Source: Pseudomonas sp. C1C7
Lineage (GTDB): Bacteria; Pseudomonadota; Gammaproteobacteria; Pseudomonadales; Pseudomonadaceae
Length of the DNA: 64,000 nucleotides
Assembly: GCF_013359595.1 (NCBI RefSeq)
Contig: NZ_JABFMP010000023.1
Span: 48,698 to 112,697, forward strand
Reading direction: 5' to 3'
In this document: positions 9,470 to 20,439 of the stretch, in pieces
Position numbering within the stretch: position 1 is the first letter of the stretch
How the letters are laid out: every line of letters starts with the position of its first letter
The notes under the pieces: model-generated
Database searches by the model: none
Seen by the model: the letters and a program-made list of their open reading frames with translations, nothing else
What the model was told of the DNA's origin: nothing
Program-made: the position numbers and the translations under genes

Positions 9470-10552
9470 TCAGGCCTCCATCAGCAGGCAGGCGTGGGGC
9501 GGCAGGTTGACCGCCACGCGATCGCCGACGCCGCGATTGCGGTTCAGGCCTTCGTTGTTTTCCCGCAGCGTGACCTTGATGTCGTTGTTCAGGCGGCACT
9601 GATAGAGGGTCGCGGTGCCGACGTACAGCACAGCCTCGATCACCCCGCGCAGGTGATGCGGCTGGGTCGGGTCCACCAGTTGCGAGCGCTCCGGGCGGAA
9701 GGCCAGTTGCACCTTGCCGTCGATGCCCTGGGGCGGGCAGGGGATTTCCACCGGCATGCCGCTGGGCACGAACAGGTTTTCGTTGTGCTCGCCACGCTTG
9801 AGGTGACCGGGCAGGAAGTTGATATCGCCGATGAACTGGGCGACGAACTGATGCTGCGGCCGCTCGTAAATCTCGTTGGGGGTGCCGATCTGCAGGATCT
9901 TGCCGGCGGACATCACGGCAATGCGATCGGACAGGGTCAGGGCTTCTTCCTGATCGTGGGTGACGAAAATGAAGGTGATCCCGGCTTCTTTCTGCACGCG
10001 CTTGAGTTCGACCTGCATTTCCTTGCGCAGCTTGAGGTCCAGTGCTGAAAGCGGTTCATCGAGCAACAGCACTTTCGGTTTCGGCGCCAGGGCCCGCGCC
10101 AGAGCCACCCGTTGCTGCTGGCCACCGGACAGTTCCGCCGGCTTGCGCTTGGCCAGGTGCTGCATTTGCACCAGCGCCAGCATTTCGTCGACGCGCTGGG
10201 GGATCAGCTTGCGTTCAAGACCCTGCATCTCGAGGCCGAAGGCGATATTCTGCGCAACACTCATATGTGGAAACAGTGCGTAGCTCTGGAACACCGTGTT
10301 GACCCGACGCTTGAACGGCGGCAGGTCGTTGACCGGCTCGCCCGCCAGGCGGATTTCGCCGTCGCTGACGTGCTCGAAGCCGGCGATGGTGCGCAACAGG
10401 GTGGTCTTGCCGCAGCCGGAGGGGCCGAGCAGGGTGAAGAACTCGTTGTCGGCAATGTTGACCGAGACGTTGTCCAGGGCTGGCGCCAGGCCTGGATCGT
10501 CGGAATAGCGCTTGGAGACGTTACGCACTTCAATTGCAACTGGATGACCCAT
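9470..10552 (-). CDS. ABC transporter ATP-binding protein, PotA/PotG type
   Basis: 360-aa ATPase of the CUT1/polyamine ABC group. Visible motifs are Walker A GPSGCGKTT (about residues 43-51), the Q-loop near VFQSYALFPHMSV, signature LSGGQQQRVALARAL, Walker B KVLLLDEPLSALD, the H-loop FVTHDQEEA, and a C-terminal TOBE/OB regulatory domain (about residues 280-360). It is the first gene of the minus-strand operon. The divergent GntR gene lies 141 nt away, so the promoter and operator probably sit between 10553 and 10693. Confidence 0.93.
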   Translation of the reverse strand: MGHPVAIEVRNVSKRYSDDPGLAPALDNVSVNIADNEFFTLLGPSGCGKTTLLRTIAGFEHVSDGEIRLAGEPVNDLPPFKRRVNTVFQSYALFPHMSVAQNIAFGLEMQGLERKLIPQRVDEMLALVQMQHLAKRKPAELSGGQQQRVALARALAPKPKVLLLDEPLSALDLKLRKEMQVELKRVQKEAGITFIFVTHDQEEALTLSDRIAVMSAGKILQIGTPNEIYERPQHQFVAQFIGDINFLPGHLKRGEHNENLFVPSGMPVEIPCPPQGIDGKVQLAFRPERSQLVDPTQPHHLRGVIEAVLYVGTATLYQCRLNNDIKVTLRENNEGLNRNRGVGDRVAVNLPPHACLLMEA

Positions 10553-10570
10553 AATGGTGCATTCCTCTAT

Positions 10571-10600
10571 TTATTGTATGCAAAATCTGGATGCAATTTA
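10571..10600. promoter_or_regulatory. Candidate operator for the GntR regulator (direct ATGCAA repeats)
   Basis: Between the divergent ABC operon and the GntR gene there is a direct repeat of ATGCAA (10578-10583 and 10591-10596, one helical turn plus 3 bp apart) in an AT-rich stretch. FCD-type GntR proteins often bind short TTGTATACAA-like sites, and TTGTATGCAA at 10574-10583 is close to that shape. This is pattern recognition only. Confidence 0.3.
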
Positions 10601-10693
10601 GAAATACCCGGATTAACCTGCTCATGCAACCCCCTTTTTCATGGCTGTACTGGCGCCAAGGGGGCGATTGCATAGCGCTGAAGGAGTCATCGA

Positions 10694-11383
10694 ATGAGCG
10701 AGAAGAAACTGGAAACCACGGTCGACCGCGTCTACCAAGGGGTTTACGAGGCCATCAGCAAGCGCTCGTTGCGGCCTGGAATGAAGCTGGGGGAGGCGTC
10801 TTTGGCCGAACTTTTCAATGTCAGCCGCACGTCGGTTCGCGCCGCGCTCAAGCAATTGGAGGCCGATGGCCTGGTGACCACCGAGCCCAATAAAGGTGCA
10901 TCGGTGTCATTGCCCAGCGATGAGGAGATCCGTTCGCTGTTCGAAACCCGGCGTCTGGTGGAGATCGGCATCGTCAGCGAACTGTGCCGCCGCCGGGATA
11001 CCGCGGTGACCCAGGACCTGCGTGATCATTTATTGCTGGAGGATGAGGCGCACCGGAGCGGGGACCATGAGCGGCTGATTCATTTGCTCGGCGAATTCCA
11101 CATCAAGCTGGCTCGCAGCCTGAATAACCCGGTGCTGCTGGATTGGTTTCAGAAGCTGATTTCCCGGGCGTCGCTGTATGCGGCGGCGCTGGATGACGAC
11201 AGTCATGAGGCCTGTCGTGACAATGAGCATTTGCGGTTGATCGAGTACATCGAGGCGGGGAATCAGAGTGCTGCGATTGAGTTGACCTGTATGCATTTGA
11301 ATGGGATTGAGAAGGCGATTCTTGATGTGGCTGCTACGTTGAAGTCGGGGTATAACCCGCTCAAGCATCTGATCGAGGTTTGA
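10694..11383 (+). CDS. GntR-family (FadR/FCD) transcriptional regulator
   Basis: 229-aa regulator with an N-terminal winged helix (residues about 10-75; LGEASLAELFNVSRTSVRAAL is the recognition region, then the GLVTTEPNKGASV wing). A helical FCD effector-binding domain follows (about 85-215) with potential metal/ligand residues in EFHIKLARSLNN and the C-terminal histidines (EHLRLIEYI, MHLNGIEKA). The gene is divergent from the ABC/amidohydrolase operon, the usual arrangement for a local regulator. FCD regulators typically repress catabolic operons until a carboxylated or nitrogenous ligand appears; the ligand is not known here. Confidence 0.92.
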   Translation: MSEKKLETTVDRVYQGVYEAISKRSLRPGMKLGEASLAELFNVSRTSVRAALKQLEADGLVTTEPNKGASVSLPSDEEIRSLFETRRLVEIGIVSELCRRRDTAVTQDLRDHLLLEDEAHRSGDHERLIHLLGEFHIKLARSLNNPVLLDWFQKLISRASLYAAALDDDSHEACRDNEHLRLIEYIEAGNQSAAIELTCMHLNGIEKAILDVAATLKSGYNPLKHLIEV

Positions 11384-11408
11384 CCTGGGGGATTTGGGGA
11401 TTGGTCCG

Positions 11409-11481
11409 TGCAGGAGCTGCCGAAGGCTGCGATCTTTTGATCTTCAAAATCAAAAGATCGCAGCCTTCGGCAGCTCCTGCA
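11409..11481. repeat. Long perfect palindrome of the CTGCCGAAGGCTGCGATC repeat family
   Basis: Two 33-nt arms (11409-11441 and 11449-11481) are exact reverse complements around a 7-nt loop, just downstream of the GntR gene. Near-identical copies are at 13750-13835, 48764-48842 and 52175-52258. It is a second extragenic palindrome family distinct from the GGGAGCGGGCTTGC REPs. It can form a strong hairpin and may end the GntR transcript. Confidence 0.9.
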
Positions 11482-11623
11482 TTGGTTCGGTGTGGATCAA
11501 GGATTTCGTATTCGCCACAGGGTAAAAATACAAGACTGGACAATCAGCTATACCTCCAGGAACGATTGGCATCCACCACGCTCGAAACAAACGGGTGCAA
11601 TCACCGGAACTCAGAGCCAGCCA

Positions 11624-13735
11624 ATGCAGTTTCTAGACGATAGCCACGGGTGTGCAGGTTGGAGCGGTGAAATGGCCGGGCGCATTCGTGCGTTCGACTG
11701 GAGCCGCACCGAGCTTGGTTGCATCGAAAGCTGGCCCAAAAGCCTGATCAGCACGGTGCAGCTGATGCTCGCCTCACCGCTGCCGATGGTGATGCTCTGG
11801 GCCCGCCCCGGCTACATGATCTACAACGATGCCTATTCGATCTTCGCCGGCGGCCGCCATCCGTACCTGCTGGGCTCCCCGGTGGAGCTGGGCTGGCCGG
11901 AAGTGGCCGACTTCAATCGCAATGTGGTCGATACCTGCCTGGCCGGCGGCACCTTGTCCTATCGCAATAAAGAGCTGGTACTGCTGCGCGACGGCGTTCC
12001 CGAAGACGTCTGGATGGACCTCTATTACAGCCCGGTAGCCAACGACGAAGGAATGCCCGCCGGGGTCATGGCCATGGTGGTGGAAACCACCGAACGGGTG
12101 ATTTCCGAGCGCCTGCGCCAGGCCGCCGAAAATGCCTATCGCGCCGATAACGAACGGGTACGCCTGGCCCTGAATGCCGGGGCCTTGCTCGGTTCGTTCG
12201 TCTGGGACATCAAGGCCAATGTGCTCAGCGGCGATGAACGCTTTGCCCGGACCTTTTCCTTTCCCCCCGGCCAGTCGCTGGACAACCTGCCCCGGGACGT
12301 CGCCGAAGCGCAGATCCACCCCGACGACCGCAGCTGGGTACAGGAGCAGGTCATGCGTTCGGTGCAGACCGGCGCCCCCTTCAACGCCGAATACCGGGTG
12401 CTGCGCCCCCACGGCAGCTATCTGTGGGTGCAGGCCAGCGGTTGCTGCGAGTTCGATGATCAGGGTCAGCCTTTACGCTTCCCCGGGGTGCTGATCGACA
12501 TCCATGAGCGCAAGATCGCCGAAGAGTCGTTGCTCAAGTTCACCCGCAATCTCGAGCAGCGGGTCGCTGATGAAGTGGAAGGGCGGCTGTTGGCGGAAGA
12601 GCAGTTGCGCCAGTCACAGAAACTCGAAGCGATTGGCGGGCTGACCGGCGGCGTGGCCCACGACTTCAATAACCTGCTGCAGGTGATCGCCGGCAACCTG
12701 CACCTGTTGGCCCGTCACGAGACGGACAATGCCAACGTGCAACGCCGGGTGAGCGCGTCGATTGCCGCCGTCGAGCGAGGTGCCAAGCTGTCTTCGCAGC
12801 TGCTTGCGTTCGCCCGCCGCCAACCGCTGTCCCCGGCGATTTGCACGCCGCAGCAGATTTTCGACGGACTGGGCGAGTTGCTGCAGCGCGCGCTGGGGGA
12901 AACCATTGAGATCCGGATGACCGCTGCCGCCGATCCCTGGCCGGTGTTCGTCGATCGCAACCAACTGGAAAACACCATCCTCAACCTGGCGATCAACGCC
13001 CGTGATGCGATGCTGGGCGAGGGGATCATCGAACTCTGCGCTGACAACATCAGCCTCGATCAGACGTTCTGCGCAGGCAAGGACATTTCCGTCGGCGACT
13101 ACGTGCGCGTGACGGTGGCCGACTCGGGCTCGGGCATGCCGCCCCAGGTACTGGCCCAGGCCTTCGAGCCTTTTTTCACCACCAAACCCGACGGCCAGGG
13201 CACCGGGCTGGGCCTGAGCATGGTGTTCGGTTTCGTCAAACAGAGCGGTGGGCACGTGGAGATGTCCAGTGTGGTCGGGGAGGGCACGCGGGTGCAGCTG
13301 TATTTCCCCCGCAGCCTGCGCTCGGCGCCCCGGGAAACTTCGGTCACTGATGTGCCGCCGCGAGGCGGGCGAGAGCGCATTCTGGTGGTGGAGGACAACG
13401 ACGCGGTGCGGGTGTCCACCGTGGAGATGTTGCAGGAAGAGGGCTACCAGGTGCTGACCGCCGCCAACGCCGACTTCGCCATGCAGATGTTGCTCGATGG
13501 CGCGGTGGTGGACCTGATCTTTACCGACGTGGTCATGCCCGGCCTGATCAAGAGCTCGGACCTCGGTGCCTGGGCCAAGGTCCAGAACCCGCCGGTGGTG
13601 GTGCTGTTCACCTCCGGCCACACCCGTGACATTATCTCGCGCAACCACCAACTCAGCCCCGACACGCATTTGCTGAGCAAACCCTACAGCCCACAGGCGC
13701 TGACGCAGATGATTCGCGCGGTGCTCAACGGCTGA
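11624..13735 (+). CDS. Hybrid sensor histidine kinase (PAS-PAS-HisKA-HATPase-REC)
   Basis: 703-aa soluble hybrid kinase with no membrane spans. Order of domains: an N-terminal PAS-like sensor (residues about 15-160, with PMVMLWARPGYMIYNDAY), a second PAS_3 fold (about 180-300, IHPDDRSWVQEQV and PAC segment PGVLIDIHERK), a short coiled coil, the H-box (GLTGGVAHDFNNLL), the HATPase N- and G-boxes (NLAINARDAM, GQGTGLGLSM), and a C-terminal receiver with its phospho-Asp in LIFTDVVMP. I chose the ATG at 11624 because the longer frame runs into the upstream repeat region and has no PAS similarity. No response regulator gene is adjacent. The signal is unknown. Confidence 0.88.
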   Translation: MQFLDDSHGCAGWSGEMAGRIRAFDWSRTELGCIESWPKSLISTVQLMLASPLPMVMLWARPGYMIYNDAYSIFAGGRHPYLLGSPVELGWPEVADFNRNVVDTCLAGGTLSYRNKELVLLRDGVPEDVWMDLYYSPVANDEGMPAGVMAMVVETTERVISERLRQAAENAYRADNERVRLALNAGALLGSFVWDIKANVLSGDERFARTFSFPPGQSLDNLPRDVAEAQIHPDDRSWVQEQVMRSVQTGAPFNAEYRVLRPHGSYLWVQASGCCEFDDQGQPLRFPGVLIDIHERKIAEESLLKFTRNLEQRVADEVEGRLLAEEQLRQSQKLEAIGGLTGGVAHDFNNLLQVIAGNLHLLARHETDNANVQRRVSASIAAVERGAKLSSQLLAFARRQPLSPAICTPQQIFDGLGELLQRALGETIEIRMTAAADPWPVFVDRNQLENTILNLAINARDAMLGEGIIELCADNISLDQTFCAGKDISVGDYVRVTVADSGSGMPPQVLAQAFEPFFTTKPDGQGTGLGLSMVFGFVKQSGGHVEMSSVVGEGTRVQLYFPRSLRSAPRETSVTDVPPRGGRERILVVEDNDAVRVSTVEMLQEEGYQVLTAANADFAMQMLLDGAVVDLIFTDVVMPGLIKSSDLGAWAKVQNPPVVVLFTSGHTRDIISRNHQLSPDTHLLSKPYSPQALTQMIRAVLNG

Positions 13736-13749
13736 CCACCACTGCTCTA

Positions 13750-13835
13750 TGCAGGAGCTGCCGAAGGCTGCGATCTTTTGATCTTGCGTCTAAAAACCAA
13801 AATCAAAAGATCGCAACCTTCGGCAGCTCCTGCAT
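13750..13835. repeat. Palindromic repeat, second copy of the CTGCCGAAGGCTGCGATC family
   Basis: Arms at 13750-13782 and 13802-13835 match apart from one base change (CAACC for CAGCC). The copy sits between the hybrid kinase gene and the uvrA-like gene. Confidence 0.88.
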
Positions 13836-13877
13836 TGGAATTGCGTTTATCCGACCCACTTTGAACAAGGCCACCCG

Positions 13878-16514
13878 ATGACCTCCAACCGCAGCGCGAA
13901 CCCTCCTTCAGGCATGGTCAGGGTGCGTGGCGCCCGGGAGCACAATCTCAAGAACATCGACGTCGATATTCCCCGCGATGCGCTGGTGGTGTTCACCGGG
14001 GTGTCCGGGTCGGGCAAGTCGTCCCTGGCGTTTTCCACGCTCTACGCCGAGGCCCAGCGTCGTTATTTCGAATCGGTGGCGCCCTATGCGCGGCGGCTGA
14101 TCGATCAGGTCGGGGTGCCGGATGTGGACTCCATCGAGGGTCTGCCGCCGGCGGTGGCCTTGCAGCAGCAACGGGGCACGCCGAGCACGCGCTCGTCGGT
14201 GGGCAGCGTCACCACCCTGTCGAGCCTGATCCGCATGCTCTACTCCCGCGCCGGCAGTTACCCGGCGGGGCAGCCGATGCTCTATGCCGAAGACTTTTCC
14301 CCCAATACGCCCCAGGGCGCCTGCCCGCAATGCCATGGCCTGGGCCGGGTGTACGAGGTCACCGAGGCGCTGATGGTGCCGGACCCGAGCCTGACCATCC
14401 GCCAGCGCGCCGTGGCGTCCTGGCCCCTGGCCTGGCAGGGCCAGAACCTGCGGGACATCCTGGTGACCATGGGTTATGACGTCGACATCCCCTGGCGCGA
14501 CCTGCCGAAAAAACAGCGCGACTGGATTCTCTTCACCGAAGAAACCCCGACGGTGCCGGTGTACGCCGGGCTCACCCCGGAAGAAACCCGCGTTGCGCTC
14601 AAACGCAAGATGGAGCCCAGCTACCAGGGTACTTTCACCGGCGCCCGGCGCTACATCCTGCACACCTTCACCCATTCGCAAAGCGCGCTAATGAAGAAGC
14701 GCGTCTCGCAATTCATGCTCGGCAGCCCGTGCCCGCTGTGCGACGGTAAGCGCCTCAAGCGCGAAGCGCTGTCGGTGACCTTCGCCGGTTACGACATCGG
14801 CGAACTGGCGCAGATGCCGTTGCTGCAACTCGCCCAAGTGCTGAGGCCGGTGGCGTCCGAGCAGTACCTGCACGAAGGCGAAGAGGCGGGTGAAGTGCTG
14901 AGCCACACCCAGACCCGCGAGGCCCGCAAAGCGCGCGTCGCCCACGGTGCCAGCGGACACGCCAACGCTCCGGACGTGCGTCATACGCCGAACCTGTCCG
15001 TGGAAAAACGCCTGGCCGCGCAACGCATCGCCCAGGATCTGCTGGAGAGGGTCAGCACCCTGACTGATCTGGGCCTGGGCTATCTGGCGCTGGAACGCAG
15101 CACGCCGACACTGTCTTGCGGCGAATTGCAGCGCCTGCGCCTGGCCACGCAATTGGGTTCGCAGCTGTTCGGGGTGATCTATGTGCTGGACGAACCTTCG
15201 GCGGGCCTGCATCCGGCGGATGGCGAGGCGCTGTTCGAAGCCTTGCAGCGCCTGAAGTCCGCCGGCAACACCCTGTTTGTGGTCGAGCACGACCTGGAAA
15301 CCATGCGCCGCGCCGATTGGCTGATCGACGTCGGCCCGGCAGCGGGCGAGCACGGCGGCCGGGTGCTGTACAGCGGTGCGCCGGCCGGATTGGCTGATGT
15401 CAGCGACTCGCAAACTCGCGCCTATCTGTTCGCCGAACACGACCGCCCGGTTCGCGCCCCGCGCACGCCCAAGGACTGGCTGCGCCTGGAAGGCATCACC
15501 CGCAATAACCTCAACAACCTCGATGTCGAGTTCCCGCTGGGCTGCTTTACCGCGGTGACCGGCGTCTCCGGCTCCGGCAAGTCGAGTCTGGTCAGCCAGG
15601 CCTTGTTGGAACTGGTTGGCGCGCACCTCGGGCGCCCGGCCGCCGACAATGAATCCGAAGAGCCGAGCCTGGAAGACGATGCACCGCAGACCAGCGGCGG
15701 CCAGGTCACGGCGGGGCTGGAGTCGATCAAGCGTCTGGTGCAGGTCGATCAGAAACCCATCGGTCGCACCCCGCGCTCCAACCTTGCGACCTACACCGGG
15801 TTGTTCGACAACGTGCGCAAGCTCTACGCCGCCACCCCCGAAGCCCAGGCCGCGGGCTACGACGCCGGGCAGTTCTCCTTCAACGTCGCCAAGGGGCGCT
15901 GCGCCACCTGCGAGGGCGAAGGCTTTGTCAGCGTCGAGTTGCTGTTCATGCCCAGCGTCTATGCGCCATGCCCGACCTGCCATGGCGCACGCTACAACCC
16001 GCAGACCCTGGCGATCACCTGGCGGGGCCGCAACATCGCCCAAGTGCTGCAATTGACCGTGGATCAGGCGGTAGAGGTATTCGCCGAACAGGCCAGCGTG
16101 CGCCGCTCGCTGGAGGTGCTGCGCGATATCGGCCTGGGCTATCTGCGCCTCGGTCAGCCGGCGACCGAGCTGTCCGGCGGCGAGGCGCAGCGCATCAAGC
16201 TGGCCACGGAGCTGCAGCGCAACCAGCGCGGCGCGACCTTGTATGTGCTCGACGAGCCAACCACCGGCCTGCATCCGCGGGATGTCGACCGGCTTCTGGA
16301 GCAGTTGAACACTCTGGTGACGGCGGGACATACGGTGATTGTGGTGGAGCATGAGATGCGGGTGGTGGCGCAGAGTGACTGGGTGATCGATATCGGACCG
16401 GGGGCGGGGGATCAGGGTGGAAAGATTGTGGTGGCGGGGGGGCCGCAGAGGGTCGCCAGGAGCAAGAAGAGCAGGACTGGGCCGTTTTTGGCCCGGGTGT
16501 TGGACCAAGCTTGA
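13878..16514 (+). CDS. UvrA2-type excinuclease ABC subunit A paralogue
   Basis: 878-aa ABC-type ATPase of the UvrA family. It has two ATPase halves: Walker A GVSGSGKSS near residue 45 and again near residue 565. The first signature reads LSCGELQRLRLA and the second LSGGEAQRIKLA. Zinc-binding CxxC pairs are visible (CPQCHGLG, CPLCDGKRL, CATCEGEGF with CPTCHGARY). It is shorter than housekeeping UvrA (about 940 aa), and the segment after the first Walker A goes directly to SIEGLPPAVALQQQ, which fits class II UvrA proteins that lack the UvrB-binding domain. Such paralogues are linked to DNA damage tolerance or drug resistance. It stands alone between two repeats, so no partner is suggested. Confidence 0.9.
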   Translation: MTSNRSANPPSGMVRVRGAREHNLKNIDVDIPRDALVVFTGVSGSGKSSLAFSTLYAEAQRRYFESVAPYARRLIDQVGVPDVDSIEGLPPAVALQQQRGTPSTRSSVGSVTTLSSLIRMLYSRAGSYPAGQPMLYAEDFSPNTPQGACPQCHGLGRVYEVTEALMVPDPSLTIRQRAVASWPLAWQGQNLRDILVTMGYDVDIPWRDLPKKQRDWILFTEETPTVPVYAGLTPEETRVALKRKMEPSYQGTFTGARRYILHTFTHSQSALMKKRVSQFMLGSPCPLCDGKRLKREALSVTFAGYDIGELAQMPLLQLAQVLRPVASEQYLHEGEEAGEVLSHTQTREARKARVAHGASGHANAPDVRHTPNLSVEKRLAAQRIAQDLLERVSTLTDLGLGYLALERSTPTLSCGELQRLRLATQLGSQLFGVIYVLDEPSAGLHPADGEALFEALQRLKSAGNTLFVVEHDLETMRRADWLIDVGPAAGEHGGRVLYSGAPAGLADVSDSQTRAYLFAEHDRPVRAPRTPKDWLRLEGITRNNLNNLDVEFPLGCFTAVTGVSGSGKSSLVSQALLELVGAHLGRPAADNESEEPSLEDDAPQTSGGQVTAGLESIKRLVQVDQKPIGRTPRSNLATYTGLFDNVRKLYAATPEAQAAGYDAGQFSFNVAKGRCATCEGEGFVSVELLFMPSVYAPCPTCHGARYNPQTLAITWRGRNIAQVLQLTVDQAVEVFAEQASVRRSLEVLRDIGLGYLRLGQPATELSGGEAQRIKLATELQRNQRGATLYVLDEPTTGLHPRDVDRLLEQLNTLVTAGHTVIVVEHEMRVVAQSDWVIDIGPGAGDQGGKIVVAGGPQRVARSKKSRTGPFLARVLDQA

Positions 16515-16532
16515 ATGAGTAGTGAGTTGACT

Positions 16533-16619
16533 GGCCTCTTGGCGAGCAAGCCCGCTCCCACATTGGACCGAGTTCTACTGAACAACGCGGTCAACTGTGG
16601 GAGCGGGCTTGCTCGCGAA
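16533..16619. repeat. REPIN between convergent genes
   Basis: Two inverted REP units (GCGAGCAAGCCCGCTCCCAC and its complement) flank about 40 nt between the uvrA2 stop and the convergent hybrid kinase gene. Confidence 0.9.
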
Positions 16620-16624
16620 TGGAT

Positions 16625-18560
<1,936 letters not shown>

Positions 18561-18571
<11 letters not shown>

Positions 18572-19436
18572 CGGCGGGCTCCATGGCGATGGCCAACGGG
18601 ATGATCACGAAAAAGGTCGAGCCGTTGCCCGGCGAGCTCTGCACCCCGACGTCACCACCCAGCAGTTGGGCGAAGCGTTTGCACAGCGACAGTCCCAGTC
18701 CGGTACCGCGCAGGCGTTTCTGCAAAGGGGAGTCGACCTGAGAGAAGTCTTCGAATAGTGCGCCATGCAACTCGGGAGCGATACCGATGCCGGTGTCGCT
18801 GACGGCAAAGCGTACCTTGTCGCCATCTTCCAGCTGTGCAGACACACGCACTTCCCCACGGGTGGTGAATTTCAGCGAGTTGGAAATGAAGTTGCGCAGG
18901 ATCTGCGCCAGCTTCTTGTCGTCGGTGTACAACCGCGGCAGGCCCACCGGCTCCTCGAAAATCAGGTCCACGGCGCTGGCATCGACGATCGGGCGGAACA
19001 TGCCGCGCAGGGCCGCGAACAGGTCGAACATGTCGAACCAGGCCGGCGAAATGGTGATGCGCCCGGCCTCGATCTTCGCCAAGTCCAGCAGGTCGTCGAC
19101 CATGTCGCTCAGCTCCCGCGCCGAGTTGCTGACGAACGTCACCTGTTTGTGCTGCTCGGGGCTCAATGGCCCGTCCAGTTCGTCGCTCAGCAGGCTGGCG
19201 ATGCTCAGGATCGAGCCCAGCGGCGTGCGAAATTCATGGCTCATGTACGACAGGAAGCGGCTTTTCAGGTCCGAGGCCTGGCGCAGTTGTTCGGCCTGGA
19301 TGTCGAGTTCGGCATACAGCGCCAGAACCCCCTGATTGGTCTCGTCCAGTTCGGCGCGCAGGGCGTCGGCTTCACCTTTCAATTGTTCGATCAGGGCCGC
19401 TTGCTCGTCGATCCGGCTGATGGGTGTTTCAGACAT
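18561..19436 (-). CDS. Sensor histidine kinase of the stressosome operon
   Basis: 291-aa cytoplasmic kinase with an N-terminal coiled-coil (residues about 5-50; heptad-like EQLKGEADALRAEL), H-box SYMSHEFRTPLGSIL with the phospho-acceptor His, and HATPase (N-box LRNFISNSLKFT, DTGIGIAPE, GTGLGLSLCKR). It lacks a membrane sensor, so input is probably protein-protein, presumably from the stressosome components upstream. The start at 19436 overlaps the phosphatase stop by 8 nt; the longer frame adds residues that only mirror that gene. Confidence 0.9.
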
Positions 19437-20439
19437 GAGCGGTCTCCAGAGCGATGACCAGCACCGTGACATCGTCCCGTCCCCGGCAGAAATCACGGTG
19501 CAGAATGGCGGCGATCACGGCGGGATGGCGATGCGCGAGACCTGGGTAGTCCTGCAGGTTCCAGCGTGATTGCAGGCCGTCGCTGTACATGATCAAGAGT
19601 TGTCCATTGATTTGAGCATAGTCAAAGGGTTGGGCTTTTCGGTACTGACCGCCGACGATCCCCGGATGGGAGGCCAGGCCGCGGGATTTGTCCGGTGCGA
19701 CGATGCTGGCGCCGATGTTGCCGATACCGATGAATTTCAGGGTGTCGCCCGCCGTATCGACCTGTGCGATGGCGACCGCACCGCCACGGGTACCGATCAT
19801 GGCCAGATGCATATCCTCCATGGCCCGCACCGGCGCGGCGAATGGCGCGAGGGCAAAGGCTTTTTCGCCGGCGAGGGCGGCCCGCTCGGCTTCTTCGCCG
19901 TGGCCCAGGCCGTCGATCACCAGAACGCTGATGCGAGGTCCGTCAAAGGCCAGGTGCCAGACATCGCCGCAGGCCGGGTGGTTGTGCAGCGAATGCTGGC
20001 TGATGCCGATGCGCAGGTCCCGGGTCTTGTGCTGGCGCGAATAGAGGCGCGTGAGCAGCACCGCGCCCCGCGAATCGGCGTAGGCATCGAACACTTCGGT
20101 CTGGCGCGACACCGCGCCCAGGCCGATGCCCTGGGTACCGCCCGTGGAAAAGCCGTCGGTCAGGCAGGCCTGCAAATCAAAGCCGTTGGCGCGGTCAACG
20201 GCGAGCATTTCGATGCCGGCGCCCGTCGTACGGGGTAGCACCCGCAGGTGCAACTCGCCACAGCTGGCGTGCTTGAGAATGTTACTGGCAAGCTCCGTCG
20301 CCACCAGCGCCACGCGCCCGGCATCGGTTGCGTCGAAGCCGTTTTTCTCTGCCAATTGCTGTGCGGTGCGCCGTGCGTGACCGATCTGGCTGCTGTCTTC
20401 GATGGCCAACACCTGAGTCATTGAACTGCTGATATTCAT
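19429..20439 (-). CDS. RsbX/SpoIIE-type PP2C phosphatase with N-terminal HATPase domain
   Basis: 336-aa protein with two domains. Residues 1-140 form an anti-sigma-type HATPase (VALVATELASNILKHA is the N-box; GTQGIGLGAVSR the G-box). Residues about 145-336 form a PP2C/SpoIIE phosphatase resembling RsbX (VIDGLGHGEEA and CRGRDDVTVLV hold the metal aspartates). In Bacillus RsbX resets the stressosome by dephosphorylating RsbR and RsbS; the ATPase domain here is an extra module. The ATG at 20439 overlaps the RsbT stop in an ATGA; an ATG 6 nt upstream is also possible. The longer open frame is a shadow of rsbT. Confidence 0.88.
   Translation of the reverse strand: MNISSSMTQVLAIEDSSQIGHARRTAQQLAEKNGFDATDAGRVALVATELASNILKHASCGELHLRVLPRTTGAGIEMLAVDRANGFDLQACLTDGFSTGGTQGIGLGAVSRQTEVFDAYADSRGAVLLTRLYSRQHKTRDLRIGISQHSLHNHPACGDVWHLAFDGPRISVLVIDGLGHGEEAERAALAGEKAFALAPFAAPVRAMEDMHLAMIGTRGGAVAIAQVDTAGDTLKFIGIGNIGASIVAPDKSRGLASHPGIVGGQYRKAQPFDYAQINGQLLIMYSDGLQSRWNLQDYPGLAHRHPAVIAAILHRDFCRGRDDVTVLVIALETAHV

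Noticed and set aside
14688..16508. 606-aa minus-strand open frame opposite uvrA2
   Set aside because: Antisense shadow; composition is unlike a real protein and the uvrA2 motifs on the plus strand are decisive.
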